Assembly: GCF_000222585.1 (NCBI RefSeq)
Contig: NZ_AFWE01000159.1
Span: 1 to 60,961, forward strand
Reading direction: 5' to 3'
Source: Vibrio scophthalmi LMG 19158
GTDB lineage: Bacteria; Pseudomonadota; Gammaproteobacteria; Enterobacterales; Vibrionaceae
DNA length: 60,961 bases
Positions 17,586-27,054 of the stretch are shown one piece after another. Position numbers and translations under genes: made by a program. How positions within the stretch are numbered: the stretch's first letter is position 1; every line of letters starts with the position of its first letter. The notes beneath the pieces are model-generated. The model had not been told where the DNA came from and ran no database searches. It worked only from the letters and a program-made list of their open reading frames with translations.

Positions 17586-20189
17586 ATGAGCATAAACAGC
17601 CAATATCGTAAGCCGCTGATAGGAACAGAGTTAGATTATTTTGATGCGCGAGAAGCGGTCGATGCCATCGCTGAAAATACGTATCAATCGCTGCCTTACA
17701 CTTCTCGTGTTTTCGCTGAGCAGTTAGTGCGCCGCTGCGATCCTGCTGCGCTCGAAGCGAGCTTAAAACAACTGATTGAGCGTAAGCGTGATTTGGATTT
17801 TCCATGGTATCCAGCACGGGTGGTGTGCCATGACATTCTCGGCCAAACGGCTTTGGTTGATCTGGCAGGTCTACGCGATGCGATTGCCGAGCAAGGTGGT
17901 GATCCGGCTAAGGTGAATCCGGTGGTGGAAACCCAGTTGATCGTTGATCACTCGTTGGCGGTTGAGCATGCTGGCTTTGATCGTGAGGCGTTTGATAAAA
18001 ATCGTGCGATAGAAGATCGTCGTAATCAAGATCGCTTTGATTTTATTGAGTGGTGTAAAACGGCGTTTGAAAACGTCAGTGTGATCCCGGCGGGTAACGG
18101 CATCATGCACCAGATCAATCTCGAGAAGATGTCGCCAGTGGTGCAAGTTAAACAAGGGGTTGCTTACCCTGATACCTGTGTCGGGACCGACAGCCATACA
18201 CCACATGTGGATGCGCTAGGTGTGATTGCGATTGGTGTGGGTGGCCTTGAAGCAGAAACTGTAATGTTGGGCCGACCATCAATGATGCGCTTGCCGGATA
18301 TTGTTGGCGTGAACATTACAGGGCAGCGTCAAGCAGGTATTACCGCCACCGATATTGTGTTGGCAATGACCGAGTTTTTGCGTAATGAGCGCGTTGTATC
18401 GTGCTATTTGGAGTTTTTTGGCGAAGGCGCGCGAGCGCTAACCATTGGCGATCGCGCAACGATTTCCAATATGACGCCAGAATACGGTGCCACCGCCGGC
18501 ATGTTCTACATTGATGAGCAAACCATTAACTATCTAAAACTGACTGGTCGCGACGAAGAACAGGTAAAGTTGGTAGAAAACTACGCTAAAAAGACAGGAT
18601 TGTGGGCTGATGATCTGCAAACTGCGGTGTATGAGCGCGTGTTGGAGTTTGATCTTTCCTGTGTAACACGCAATATGGCCGGGCCTTCGAATCCGCATTC
18701 TCGTCTACCAACGTCAGAGCTTACTGCTCGAGGTATTGCTGATGCCGAAAGACGCAATGCTGACACGTTTAGCGCAAATCAAAACCTACCAGATGGTGCG
18801 GTGATCATTGCCGCCATTACCTCCTGCACTAACACCAGTAACCCGCGCAATGTAGTGGCCGCTGCATTGGTGGCTAAAAAGGCCAATCAATTAGGGTTAA
18901 CCCGTAAGCCGTGGGTCAAAACCTCCTTCGCGCCGGGATCGAAAGTCGCCAAGCTCTATTTAGAGGAGGCGGGCTTACTCACTGAGCTTGAGCAATTGGG
19001 TTTTGGCATTGTTGGTTATGCTTGTACCACTTGCAATGGTATGAGTGGCGCTTTAGATCCGGCGATTCAGCAAGAGATTATTGAGCGCGATCTGTACACC
19101 ACCGCTGTTTTGTCGGGCAACCGCAATTTCGATGGTCGTATTCATCCTTATGCCAAACAAGCTTTTCTCGCTTCGCCACCGTTAGTCGTCGCTTATGCAT
19201 TGGCAGGCACGATGCGTTTTGATATTGAGCGCGATGCGTTAGGCATCAATAGCCAAGGTGAACCGATTTATCTTAGTGATTTATGGCCAAGCGATGAAGA
19301 GATTGATGCGGTAGTGAAGACCAGCGTCAAGCCTGAGCAGTTTAAGCAAGTCTATATTCAGATGTTCAAACTCGATGATGATCGGCAAACGACAAAGCCG
19401 CTCTATGACTGGCGTGAAATGAGCACGTATATTCGTCGCCCTCCCTATTGGCAAGGTGCGCTTGCTGGAGAGCGAACATTATCGGCGATGAGGCCTTTGG
19501 CGATATTAGGCGACAACATCACCACTGATCACCTTTCACCCTCCAATGCGATCTTACCGACGAGCGCTGCGGGGGAGTACTTAGCCCAAATGGGACTACC
19601 GGAAGAAGATTTTAACTCTTATGCCACGCACCGTGGTGATCACCTCACTGCGCAACGCGCGACATTTGCCAATCCAAAGCTGTTCAATGAAATGGTTAAG
19701 GACAATGGCGAAGTGGTACAAGGCTCACTAGCTCGCGTGGAACCGGAAGGCCAAGTGATGCGCATGTGGGAAGCGATTGAAACCTATATGCAGCGCAAGC
19801 AGCCTTTGATTGTGATTGCCGGTGCTGATTATGGTCAAGGTTCATCACGCGATTGGGCGGCGAAAGGGGTGCGCTTGGCTGGGGTTGAGGTGATTGTGGC
19901 TGAAGGCTTTGAGCGCATTCACCGCACCAACCTTGTGGGGATGGGAGTGCTGCCATTGCAGTTTAAAGCGGGAACGAATCGCTACACTTTAGCATTGGAT
20001 GGCTCAGAGCTTTACGACGTAGTCGGTGAGATTGCCGCTGGTGTCGATTTGGCTTTAGTGATCACTCGAACCAATGGCGAAAAGCTCGATGTCGCCGTGA
20101 CGTGTCGCTTAGATACCGCTGATGAAGTGCATGTTTATCAAGCGGGTGGCGTGTTACAGCGCTTTGCTCAAGATTTTTTGGCTGAGTGA
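17586..20189 (+). CDS. acnD: Iron-sulfur 2-methylcitrate dehydratase
   Basis: Aconitase-type [4Fe-4S] enzyme that dehydrates 2-methylcitrate to 2-methyl-cis-aconitate. Its product isomer needs PrpF, encoded next door. The 867 residues match the AcnA/AcnD length. Cluster cysteines are Cys414 (ITSCTNTSNPRN) and Cys480/Cys483 (CTTCNGMSG). Other family segments are DTCVGTDSHTPHVDALGV, ILGDNITTDHLSPSN, and ADYGQGSSRDWAAKG in the swivelling C-terminal domain. Its position between prpC and prpF distinguishes it from housekeeping aconitase. AcnD/PrpF replaces PrpD in this organism. Confidence 0.95.
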   Translation: MSINSQYRKPLIGTELDYFDAREAVDAIAENTYQSLPYTSRVFAEQLVRRCDPAALEASLKQLIERKRDLDFPWYPARVVCHDILGQTALVDLAGLRDAIAEQGGDPAKVNPVVETQLIVDHSLAVEHAGFDREAFDKNRAIEDRRNQDRFDFIEWCKTAFENVSVIPAGNGIMHQINLEKMSPVVQVKQGVAYPDTCVGTDSHTPHVDALGVIAIGVGGLEAETVMLGRPSMMRLPDIVGVNITGQRQAGITATDIVLAMTEFLRNERVVSCYLEFFGEGARALTIGDRATISNMTPEYGATAGMFYIDEQTINYLKLTGRDEEQVKLVENYAKKTGLWADDLQTAVYERVLEFDLSCVTRNMAGPSNPHSRLPTSELTARGIADAERRNADTFSANQNLPDGAVIIAAITSCTNTSNPRNVVAAALVAKKANQLGLTRKPWVKTSFAPGSKVAKLYLEEAGLLTELEQLGFGIVGYACTTCNGMSGALDPAIQQEIIERDLYTTAVLSGNRNFDGRIHPYAKQAFLASPPLVVAYALAGTMRFDIERDALGINSQGEPIYLSDLWPSDEEIDAVVKTSVKPEQFKQVYIQMFKLDDDRQTTKPLYDWREMSTYIRRPPYWQGALAGERTLSAMRPLAILGDNITTDHLSPSNAILPTSAAGEYLAQMGLPEEDFNSYATHRGDHLTAQRATFANPKLFNEMVKDNGEVVQGSLARVEPEGQVMRMWEAIETYMQRKQPLIVIAGADYGQGSSRDWAAKGVRLAGVEVIVAEGFERIHRTNLVGMGVLPLQFKAGTNRYTLALDGSELYDVVGEIAAGVDLALVITRTNGEKLDVAVTCRLDTADEVHVYQAGGVLQRFAQDFLAE

Positions 20190-20202
20190 GGGAGAGAAGA
20201 TC

Positions 20203-21477
20203 ATGAATAAAATTCGTTTCTTAAAACAAACCCCATGCTCAAAACAAGAAGGGTATTCGGCAGCAAGCCACAACGAAGAGCGTCAGTGTGAACACTCCAC
20301 CGCAATGCAAATGAAAGTACCTGCGACTTACATGCGGGGCGGCACTAGCAAAGGGGTGTTCTTTCGCCTCAATAATCTGCCGCCTGCGGCGCAGGTCGCG
20401 GGTGAGGCGCGTGACCAATTATTGCTGCGCGTGATTGGCAGCCCTGATGCTTATGGTAAGCAGATTGATGGTATGGGCGGAGCAACGTCCAGCACCAGTA
20501 AAGCGGTGATTGTCAGCCAAAGTACGCGTGCTGATCATGATGTTGATTACTTATTTGGTCAGGTTTCGATTGATCAACCGTTCGTCGATTGGAGTGGTAA
20601 CTGCGGTAATCTTTCTGCCGCTGTCGGCCCGTTCGCGATCCACGCTGGGCTAGTCGATGCCAAGCGTCTGCCGCGTAACGGCATCGCAGAGGTGCGTATC
20701 TGGCAGGCCAATATCAGCAAAACCATCGTGGTACATGTGCCGATGCTCAATGGGCAAGTACAAGAGTGCGGCGACTTTATGCTAGATGGGGTCACTTTCC
20801 CTGCCGCTGAAATCCAAGTTGATTTTGTCGAACCAGCGGATGGTTCTGGACTGCTATTTCCGACTGGCAACTTGGTTGATGATCTTGAAGTTCCGGGAGT
20901 TGGCAACTTTAACGCAACCTTAATCAGCGCCGGCATACCTACGATTTTTATTGATGCGCACTCGCTTGGCTATCAAGGCACAGAGCTGCAAGAGACGATT
21001 AACTCTGATCAGCAAGCGCTGGCTAAGTTTGAAAAAATTCGAGCCTATGGCGCGCTCAAAATGGGCTTAATCAGTGATATTGAACAAGCTACAAGTTGCC
21101 AACACACCCCCAAGATCGCTTTTGTTTCTGAAGCCAAAGAGAGCCTTTCTTCCAGTGGTAATGTCATTGCTCGCGATGAGGTAGATTTACTGGTTCGCGC
21201 TTTGTCGATGGGCAAACTGCATCACGCCATGATGGGTACGGCAGCGGTGGCGATTGCATCCGCGGCGTGTGTCCCCGGAACGCTGGTCAACCTTGCGGCG
21301 GGCGGAGGTGTGCGCTCGGCGGTGACCTTTGGCCACCCATCTGGAACCCTAAAGGTGGGGGCGCATGCGAGTCAAACGGACAATGAGTGGCAGATAGAGA
21401 AAGTTACTATGAGCCGCAGTGCGCGAGTCTTAATGGAAGGGATGGTGCGAGTTCCGTTCGATTCCATTTTCTCATAA
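20203..21477 (+). CDS. prpF: 2-methylaconitate isomerase PrpF
   Basis: Works with AcnD by converting 2-methyl-trans-aconitate to the cis isomer. The fold is like diaminopimelate epimerase. Conserved parts are VPATYMRGGTSKGVFFRL, DGMGGATSSTSKAVIV, QPFVDWSGNCGNLSAAVGPF and LVNLAAGGGVRSAVTFGHPS. The ATG at 20203 has GAGAGAAG upstream and begins 13 bases after acnD. From there the protein has 424 residues, with about 34 polar residues ahead of the usual family start near MQMKVPATY (position 20305), where I see no ribosome site. The extension may be real or a start ambiguity. Confidence 0.93.
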   Translation: MNKIRFLKQTPCSKQEGYSAASHNEERQCEHSTAMQMKVPATYMRGGTSKGVFFRLNNLPPAAQVAGEARDQLLLRVIGSPDAYGKQIDGMGGATSSTSKAVIVSQSTRADHDVDYLFGQVSIDQPFVDWSGNCGNLSAAVGPFAIHAGLVDAKRLPRNGIAEVRIWQANISKTIVVHVPMLNGQVQECGDFMLDGVTFPAAEIQVDFVEPADGSGLLFPTGNLVDDLEVPGVGNFNATLISAGIPTIFIDAHSLGYQGTELQETINSDQQALAKFEKIRAYGALKMGLISDIEQATSCQHTPKIAFVSEAKESLSSSGNVIARDEVDLLVRALSMGKLHHAMMGTAAVAIASAACVPGTLVNLAAGGGVRSAVTFGHPSGTLKVGAHASQTDNEWQIEKVTMSRSARVLMEGMVRVPFDSIFS

Positions 21478-21610
21478 CGCTTAGATAATCTCAGTGAGTC
21501 GCTTTATTCAAGGACGACCCTTACGCATTTCTCGCATAGGCCGTTACCAACACAATCTCATTTCGTTGTGTTGCTATAAGTCGAAACAAAGACATACTGG
21601 AGGAAGCACT

Positions 21611-23488
21611 ATGTCGGCATATCAAGAACAATATCAGTGGGCGCAACAGCAACCAGAACAGTTTTGGCAGCAACAAGCGCACAATATTGATTGGTTTCAA
21701 GCCCCACAAACTATTCTCGCTAAGGATGAAAATGGCATCGAACGCTGGTTCCCTGATGGGCTGATGAATACTTGCTGGTTAGCGCTGGATTACCATTGTG
21801 AGCAGGGGCGAGGTGAGCAAACCGCGCTGATTTATGATTCACCGGTAACGGGCGCTAAGCAGCGTTATAGTTATGTTGAAATGCGCGATCAAGTTGCAGT
21901 CATTGCCGGCATGTTAGCCGCGCAAGGAGTGGGCAAAGGTGATCGGGTGGTGATTTATATGCCGATGATCCCTGAAGCGGTAATGGCAATGCTCGCGTGC
22001 GCGCGATTGGGAGCCATTCACTCCGTAGTGTTTGGCGGCTTCGCGCCCAGTGAGTTAGCGGTGCGAATTGAAGATGCTGAACCCAAAGTGATCATGACCG
22101 CCTCATGTGGCGTGGAAGTCAACAAGCTGATCCCATACAAACCGATGGTCGACCAAGCGATTATGGATAGTCGCTGGAAGCCGGAAAATGTCTTTGTTTT
22201 GCAAAGGCCGCAATGCCTTGCTGAGCTTAATCAAGATCGCGATATTGATTGGCGGCAAGCACAACAAAACGCCTTGCCCCATGCTTGTGTCCCCGTGTTG
22301 GCGACTGACCCGCTCTATATTCTTTATACTTCGGGCACCACGGGTAAACCGAAAGGCGTGGTACGTGATAATGGCGGTCATGCCGTTGCGATGAAATACT
22401 CGATGAGTGCCATCTACAATATGCCCCGAGATGGCGTGTTTTGGGCGGCGTCGGATGTCGGCTGGGTCGTTGGTCACTCCTATATTGTCTACGCGCCACT
22501 GATCCATGGCTGCACTACCGTGTTGTATGAAGGAAAACCGGTGCGGACGCCTGATCCGGGGGCATTTTGGCGTGTGTGCGAAGAGCATCAAGTGGATGTT
22601 TTGTTCTCAGCGCCGACGGCGTTTCGCGCGATTAAGAAAGAAGATCCACAAGGGGAATATCTTAAGCTATATGACCTATCCCATTTAAAAACCATCTTTA
22701 TGGCTGGCGAACGCCTTGACCCGCCAACCTTAGAGTGGGTGGTAAGCCACACCGATAAGCCTGTGATTGATCATTGGTGGCAGACCGAGACTGGTTGGGC
22801 GATCGCGGCAAATTTGACGGGAATTGAAATGATGCCAGTGAAGGCCGGTTCAGCCACGATGCCTGTACCCGGTTATCAAGTGGAAATTTTAAACGAGATG
22901 GGGCAGCCGGTGGCGACCAATCAACAAGGCTTTATTGCGCTGAAACGCCCTTTGCCGCCCAGCTGTTTACCGACGGTATGGCGTAACCATGATCGATTTG
23001 AAAGTGGTTACCTAAGCCAATTTCCAGATTACTACGTTTCAGGCGATGGCGGTTATCTCGATGAGGATGGCTACCTGTTTATCATGGGCCGTATTGATGA
23101 TGTGATTAATGTTGCCGGTCATCGTCTATCAACCGGTGAGATGGAAGAGATTGTCGGTGGCCATCCGGCTATTGCCGAGTGCGCGGTGGTAGGTATCCAT
23201 GATGAGCTTAAAGGGCAACTGCCACTTGGCTTTGTGGTACTCAAAGACGGTGTCAGCATCGATGATATAACCTTAGAGGGGGAACTTGTCAGTAAGGTGC
23301 GAGATTCGATTGGCGCAGTTGCCTGCTTTAAGCACGCTCTGGTGGTGGAGCGTTTACCGAAAACCCGTTCAGGTAAAATTCTACGCCGAACCATCCGCCA
23401 GATTGCCGATGGTGAAAGCTATACCGTACCATCCACGATTGATGACCCCTCCAGTATTGCTGAGATAGAGCGGGTATTGCGCGTCTAA
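21611..23488 (+). CDS. prpE: Propionyl-CoA synthetase
   Basis: Activates propionate to propionyl-CoA with ATP and CoA. The ATG at 21611 has GGAGGAAG in ideal position, giving 625 residues; the in-frame extension to 21494 is not expected in the family. Adenylate-forming motifs: LYTSGTTGKPKGVVRDN, WWQTETGW, SGDGGYLDEDGYLFIMGR, and PKTRSGKILRR with the lysine used for the first half-reaction and controlled by acetylation in relatives. The last gene of the prp operon. I see no clear terminator behind it. Confidence 0.94.
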   Translation: MSAYQEQYQWAQQQPEQFWQQQAHNIDWFQAPQTILAKDENGIERWFPDGLMNTCWLALDYHCEQGRGEQTALIYDSPVTGAKQRYSYVEMRDQVAVIAGMLAAQGVGKGDRVVIYMPMIPEAVMAMLACARLGAIHSVVFGGFAPSELAVRIEDAEPKVIMTASCGVEVNKLIPYKPMVDQAIMDSRWKPENVFVLQRPQCLAELNQDRDIDWRQAQQNALPHACVPVLATDPLYILYTSGTTGKPKGVVRDNGGHAVAMKYSMSAIYNMPRDGVFWAASDVGWVVGHSYIVYAPLIHGCTTVLYEGKPVRTPDPGAFWRVCEEHQVDVLFSAPTAFRAIKKEDPQGEYLKLYDLSHLKTIFMAGERLDPPTLEWVVSHTDKPVIDHWWQTETGWAIAANLTGIEMMPVKAGSATMPVPGYQVEILNEMGQPVATNQQGFIALKRPLPPSCLPTVWRNHDRFESGYLSQFPDYYVSGDGGYLDEDGYLFIMGRIDDVINVAGHRLSTGEMEEIVGGHPAIAECAVVGIHDELKGQLPLGFVVLKDGVSIDDITLEGELVSKVRDSIGAVACFKHALVVERLPKTRSGKILRRTIRQIADGESYTVPSTIDDPSSIAEIERVLRV

Positions 23489-23638
23489 TTCATCATGAAA
23501 ATCAAAGTACCAAATGAAGGGCGGAGTTTTGCGACTACGTCTTTTGTTGTTCACCTCTTTTTACATCTATGTGGCTTATCGCTCTAAGTCGTGCATGGTA
23601 GTATTGCTCGATTTTTCAATAGCATATCAAGGAAGAGT

Positions 23639-24106
23639 ATGACTCCGAATCAACAAGCGTTTCTTGACCAATACCTTGCTCAGCTCTCGGAAGCAGAGCG
23701 TAACGACATTCCGCAGTTTTTGGCTGAGTATTTTTGTGCCGATGAATACAACGCGAATGAGTGTGCACGTTTAATCGGTCTGGGGATCAAAACCGCCTCA
23801 TGCAGTTTGAAAGCTGGCTACGATATTGATGATGAGCTTTTGCCTGTGGTTGGTCGTTTAACGGTGGTGTTGGATTGGAATCAAACACCCATCTGTATTG
23901 TTAAACTGACTAGCGTCGAAATTTGTCCATTCAATCAAGTGACCGAGGCGTTTGCCCAGTCAGAAGGCGAGGGGGATGGCACCTATGCTTGGTGGCGCAA
24001 GGCACATATCGATTTCTTTAACCAATACGCTCAAGAAATCGGCGTTAGTTTTACTGAAGAGTCAGAACTGGTGTTAGAGCGGTTTGAGAAGGTTTACCCA
24101 GTTTAG
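23639..24106 (+). CDS. ASCH-domain protein
   Basis: A 155-residue protein with an RNA-binding-like ASCH fold, suggested by GLGIKTASCSLKAGY, the central WNQTPICIVKLTSVEICPF and the ending GEGDGTYAWWRKAHIDFF, typical of bacterial ASCH proteins of this size. Members have been linked to RNA or modified nucleosides, but the role of this one is unknown. AAGGAAG precedes the ATG at 23639. It stands alone between the prp operon and a convergent Sel1 gene. Confidence 0.8.
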   Translation: MTPNQQAFLDQYLAQLSEAERNDIPQFLAEYFCADEYNANECARLIGLGIKTASCSLKAGYDIDDELLPVVGRLTVVLDWNQTPICIVKLTSVEICPFNQVTEAFAQSEGEGDGTYAWWRKAHIDFFNQYAQEIGVSFTEESELVLERFEKVYPV

Positions 24107-24168
24107 CGAGATGCAATAGGGTCGTTATTGCGTTTTCTTTGGAGTGACATAAAGCTAAGAGTGAGAGT

Positions 24169-24193
24169 CAATGAGGGGCGATACCCCTCATTG
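24169..24193. terminator. Hairpin between convergent genes
   Basis: CAATGAGGGG pairs perfectly with CCCCTCATTG around a five-base loop, between the ends of the ASCH gene and the leftward Sel1 gene. No strong T run on either side, so termination may be weak or factor-assisted. Confidence 0.45.
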
Positions 24194-24272
24194 TGATTAG
24201 TTACTTGTCCATCTCGATGCGGATTGTTCTATATAGGCAAAGTCAAAGGCGTGTTTAAGGAATGACAATGCG

Positions 24273-25604
24273 TTAATGAGCCTTAGGCGCTGCCATTTCA
24301 AACTCTTTCGCCAGTAGGGCTTGCTGTGCTTTTTCATGGCCTTGTTTGGCGGCTTTTTGATACCACATCATCGCCAAATGCTTGCTTTCAAAATCTTCGA
24401 GATTTGAGTGATATAGCGTACCGAGAATGTACTGGGATTCAGCATCACCTTGTTCTGCCGCCATGGTATACCACGCGATCGCTTCATCCATATCTTGCTC
24501 AATGCCTTTGCCTGCTTCTAGCATCACACCGAGATTATATTGAGCCGCTACCGAGCCCTGCTTCGCCGCTTTGACGTACCAGAAATACGCTTCCTTTTTG
24601 TTAACGGGAGTGCCTACGCCGAGTTCGTACAACGACGCTAAGCTAAATTGGGCGTCGGCATGGCCATTCTCAGCGGCATGGTGGTACCAAATGAAAGCCT
24701 TAGTCTTATTTGGCTCTGTGCCTCGACCAAAATCGTACATCATGCCAACATTATACTGTGCTTCTACATGACCTTGCTCTGCTGCCCTAAGGAACCACGT
24801 GAAAGCGTCGGGTTTGTTTTCCTCAATACCAGCGCCGAAATAGAGCATCATAGCTAAATTGAACTGAGCCTCAGCATGGCCTTGTTGTGCGGCGATCAGA
24901 TACCATTTTATTGCTTCGGACTTATTTTTTTCGATGCCTTTACCGAGCTCCAGCATTAACGCTACGCTGTATTGAGCTTCAAGATGGTTTTGCTCGGCAG
25001 CTTGATAGTACCAATATAGCGCCGCTCCTAAGTCTTCATCGGTACTGATGCCATAAGCAAGCATTGCCGCCATATTATATTGTGCCTCAGCGCTACCTTG
25101 CTCAGCCGCTTTGCTGTACCACTCCAGAGCTTGCTGGAGATTCTCTTCTACTCCTTGAGCAAACTCCAACATTCTACCGACGTTAAGTTGTGCTTTGGCA
25201 TGGCCTTGTTCCGCCGCTTTTAAATACCAGTGAAACGCCATAGATCGATTTTCACTAATACCATCACCGTGATAGTACATCGTCGCGAGATGGTATTGGG
25301 CACGCATGTTGCCTTGCTCTGCCGCTTGTTCCATCCACCGTGTTGCTTGTGCTTTGTCTACTGGTGTTGTTTCACCAAAGTAATACATATGACCAAGGTA
25401 ATATTGAGCTTCACTGTGCCCATCTGTGGCGGCTTGGCTGAATAGTTCGAAGGCTTTCTCTTTATTTATTGATCCGCCATTACCAAAATAGTATTGAACA
25501 GCAAGGTCATAAGTTTCTTTACCTGTTTGGTGTTCTATCGCGTAATGAGTACATCCCAAAATGGGATTAATCAGCAATGTCATAGCTAGAATAAAACCTT
25601 TCAT
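24273..25604 (-). CDS. Sel1-repeat lipoprotein
   Basis: A 443-residue protein built of about 11 Sel1-type repeats of 36 residues (recurring AAEQGHAEAQYNLA and GxGIEENKxxAF). These form a helical solenoid that binds other proteins. The ATG at 25604 opens a short hydrophobic segment ending in a lipobox-like NPILGC, so it is probably anchored to the membrane from the outside. The ORF is open for 14 further residues upstream, but that would bury the signal. The repeats are too even to reveal a binding partner. The gene stands alone. Confidence 0.85.
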   Translation of the reverse strand: MKGFILAMTLLINPILGCTHYAIEHQTGKETYDLAVQYYFGNGGSINKEKAFELFSQAATDGHSEAQYYLGHMYYFGETTPVDKAQATRWMEQAAEQGNMRAQYHLATMYYHGDGISENRSMAFHWYLKAAEQGHAKAQLNVGRMLEFAQGVEENLQQALEWYSKAAEQGSAEAQYNMAAMLAYGISTDEDLGAALYWYYQAAEQNHLEAQYSVALMLELGKGIEKNKSEAIKWYLIAAQQGHAEAQFNLAMMLYFGAGIEENKPDAFTWFLRAAEQGHVEAQYNVGMMYDFGRGTEPNKTKAFIWYHHAAENGHADAQFSLASLYELGVGTPVNKKEAYFWYVKAAKQGSVAAQYNLGVMLEAGKGIEQDMDEAIAWYTMAAEQGDAESQYILGTLYHSNLEDFESKHLAMMWYQKAAKQGHEKAQQALLAKEFEMAAPKAH

Positions 25605-25935
25605 GCTCTTTTGATTAGACCTGTATGGCTGAACCGTAACGTACACAAAGACAGACGGTTATATAAATTTACGTGATCATATAGTGTGTTGAAGAGTAAG
25701 CAAAGTGTTGTTTTTATTGAAAACTATGTCGTGATCGTTGAGATTGAACACACTAAATCTTTTTGGCTATGTGCTGCTTTATGCGCTCTATACGGGTATA
25801 GAAGGATTTGCTGAATTAATTTCGATAGGGAATGATGGGTTATCTGTTAAAATCACCCAATCCAAGCAGCTACTGAGCGTAGCGCTGCCTCGTTGTGATA
25901 ACGATGATCTCAATCTTGATTTAGGAAACTGCTCA
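25605..25935. other. Gap between Sel1 and VF530 genes
   Basis: This 331-base region is the divergent control region for the flanking genes. The frame of the VF530 gene is open upstream to about 25738 but lacks a good start and has no family similarity, so I do not treat it as coding. I see no clear hairpin, repeat or strong sigma-70 promoter in it. Confidence 0.6.
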
Positions 25936-26151
25936 ATGAGCCAACAACCAAACAATCCATTACATGGCTTAAGTCTTGAAAAAATTCTGACGCGCTTAGT
26001 TGAACACTACGGTTGGAACGGACTGGACCAAAGAATTCGTATCAATTGCTTCAATAGTGATCCTTCAATTAAGTCTTCTTTGAAGTTTTTGCGCAAAACC
26101 CAATGGGCTCGCGATAAAGTTGAAGCTCTGTATATTGATACTTTCAGCTAG
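25936..26151 (+). CDS. VF530-family (DUF2132) small DNA-binding-like protein
   Basis: A 71-residue protein matching almost wholly the VF530 family first described structurally from Vibrio fischeri: [20 protein letters not shown], then [20 protein letters not shown], then [11 protein letters not shown]. The fold was proposed to bind DNA; no function is established. I chose the ATG at 25936, with AGGAA eight bases before it, rather than an upstream non-ATG start that would add 66 unrelated residues. Confidence 0.85.
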   Translation: MSQQPNNPLHGLSLEKILTRLVEHYGWNGLDQRIRINCFNSDPSIKSSLKFLRKTQWARDKVEALYIDTFS

Positions 26152-26278
26152 CGGTTTGAGGTTCTAGGTTCTTCCTTTGGCGAGAGCCTAGTGCCAGATT
26201 CTTACCTTTGGTTATTCGGCAGGCTATATTCCCCAAGGTTTTCTATATGCTCTTGTGAATTAAGGGCTGTTCTCTCTA

Positions 26279-26298
26279 CTTCTCGCTTCTCGCCTCTT
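26279..26298. repeat. CTTCTCG-type short repeat
   Basis: CTTCTCGCTTCTCGCCTCTT, two and a half heptamer units inside a pyrimidine-rich tract. The same heptamer recurs at 57064-57089 next to an unrelated gene, so it is a dispersed intergenic element of this genome. Confidence 0.65.
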
Positions 26299-26364
26299 AT
26301 TTCTCACTTGGTTTCTTTTCGTCACGACTTTCCTATCTCATAGAGCTTAGCTTTGTATCATTGC

Positions 26365-26379
26365 GTAAATTTACGTAAA
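26365..26379. promoter_or_regulatory. CpxR-type box
   Basis: GTAAATTTACGTAAA is an exact match to the GTAAA-N5-GTAAA consensus of the envelope-stress regulator CpxR. It also overlaps a perfect palindrome CGTAAATTTACG at 26364-26375. RND efflux genes of Vibrio cholerae are known Cpx targets, but the site is 676 bases before the adaptor start, so control of this operon is uncertain. Confidence 0.45.
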
Positions 26380-27054
26380 TATGGTGCTTAAAATCGCTGT
26401 GTTATTGCAATATTTTATTTTGATGCCTAATACGATTTAAACATGCATTGTTATGCCATATTAAGTGGATGGTGTTGGGTTATATTATGTGCTTTTGCTC
26501 ACGTAATTGGCGTGGTGTCCACTTTATTCTGCAGCTAAATTTGTTTGTTCAAATAAATCTTTTGGCGTCAATAGAATATCTGTAACGATTTCATAATTAT
26601 CTTAATTACATTGGTTAATACTGTTCTTACTATTGTTATTTTTAAATTTATCTTATTAAATCAATATCTTGTAGTTTTGTGTTGAGTTTTTATTTGAAAA
26701 TATATGGCGACTGTTCTTGTTCACAGTTGCCCTCAGTATGCAAGGGAAAAATAGTGCGATAAGTATATTTAATCGTAATCATTAATTTTATTTATCCATC
26801 TTTGTCTAATGTGAATAATTTGATTAATTTATGCTTATTTGAGGTATTTTTATCTACATTGATTTTTGTATTTGTGGCATATTTAGCGCTCTTACTTACC
26901 ACTTGGATAGTAAAGAGAAAATTGCACTCAAGCGTTTATTCTAATTCTTAATGACGTTCTGAATTGAATTGTGGAGTTCGGGTGTTCCTGACGATCATTT
27001 GGTTCGGTGCATCAATTTTCGCTAGAGTCGTAATGTGTTTATATTGGAGATTAA

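Larger units (their letters stand above)
26152..27054. other. 0.9-kb AT-rich gap upstream of the RND operon
   Basis: No convincing gene was found on either strand; the longest frames are short and lack ribosome sites. The left part (26152-26340) is pyrimidine-rich with a CTTCTCG-type repeat. From 26340 on it is strongly AT-rich. It holds a GTAAA-N5-GTAAA box at 26365-26379 and a nine-pair hairpin at 26706-26731 (GGCGACTGT with ACAGTTGCC). The AT-rich part is a natural target for H-NS-like silencing and could contain a distal promoter with a long leader, or a small RNA. Confidence 0.6.

Noticed and set aside
25738-25935. N-terminal 66-residue extension of the VF530 protein
   Set aside because: No proper start, not part of the family, and a good ribosome site lies before the internal ATG.
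26381-26440. 19-codon ORF in the RND leader
   Set aside because: No ribosome site and no feature of a leader peptide or small membrane protein.
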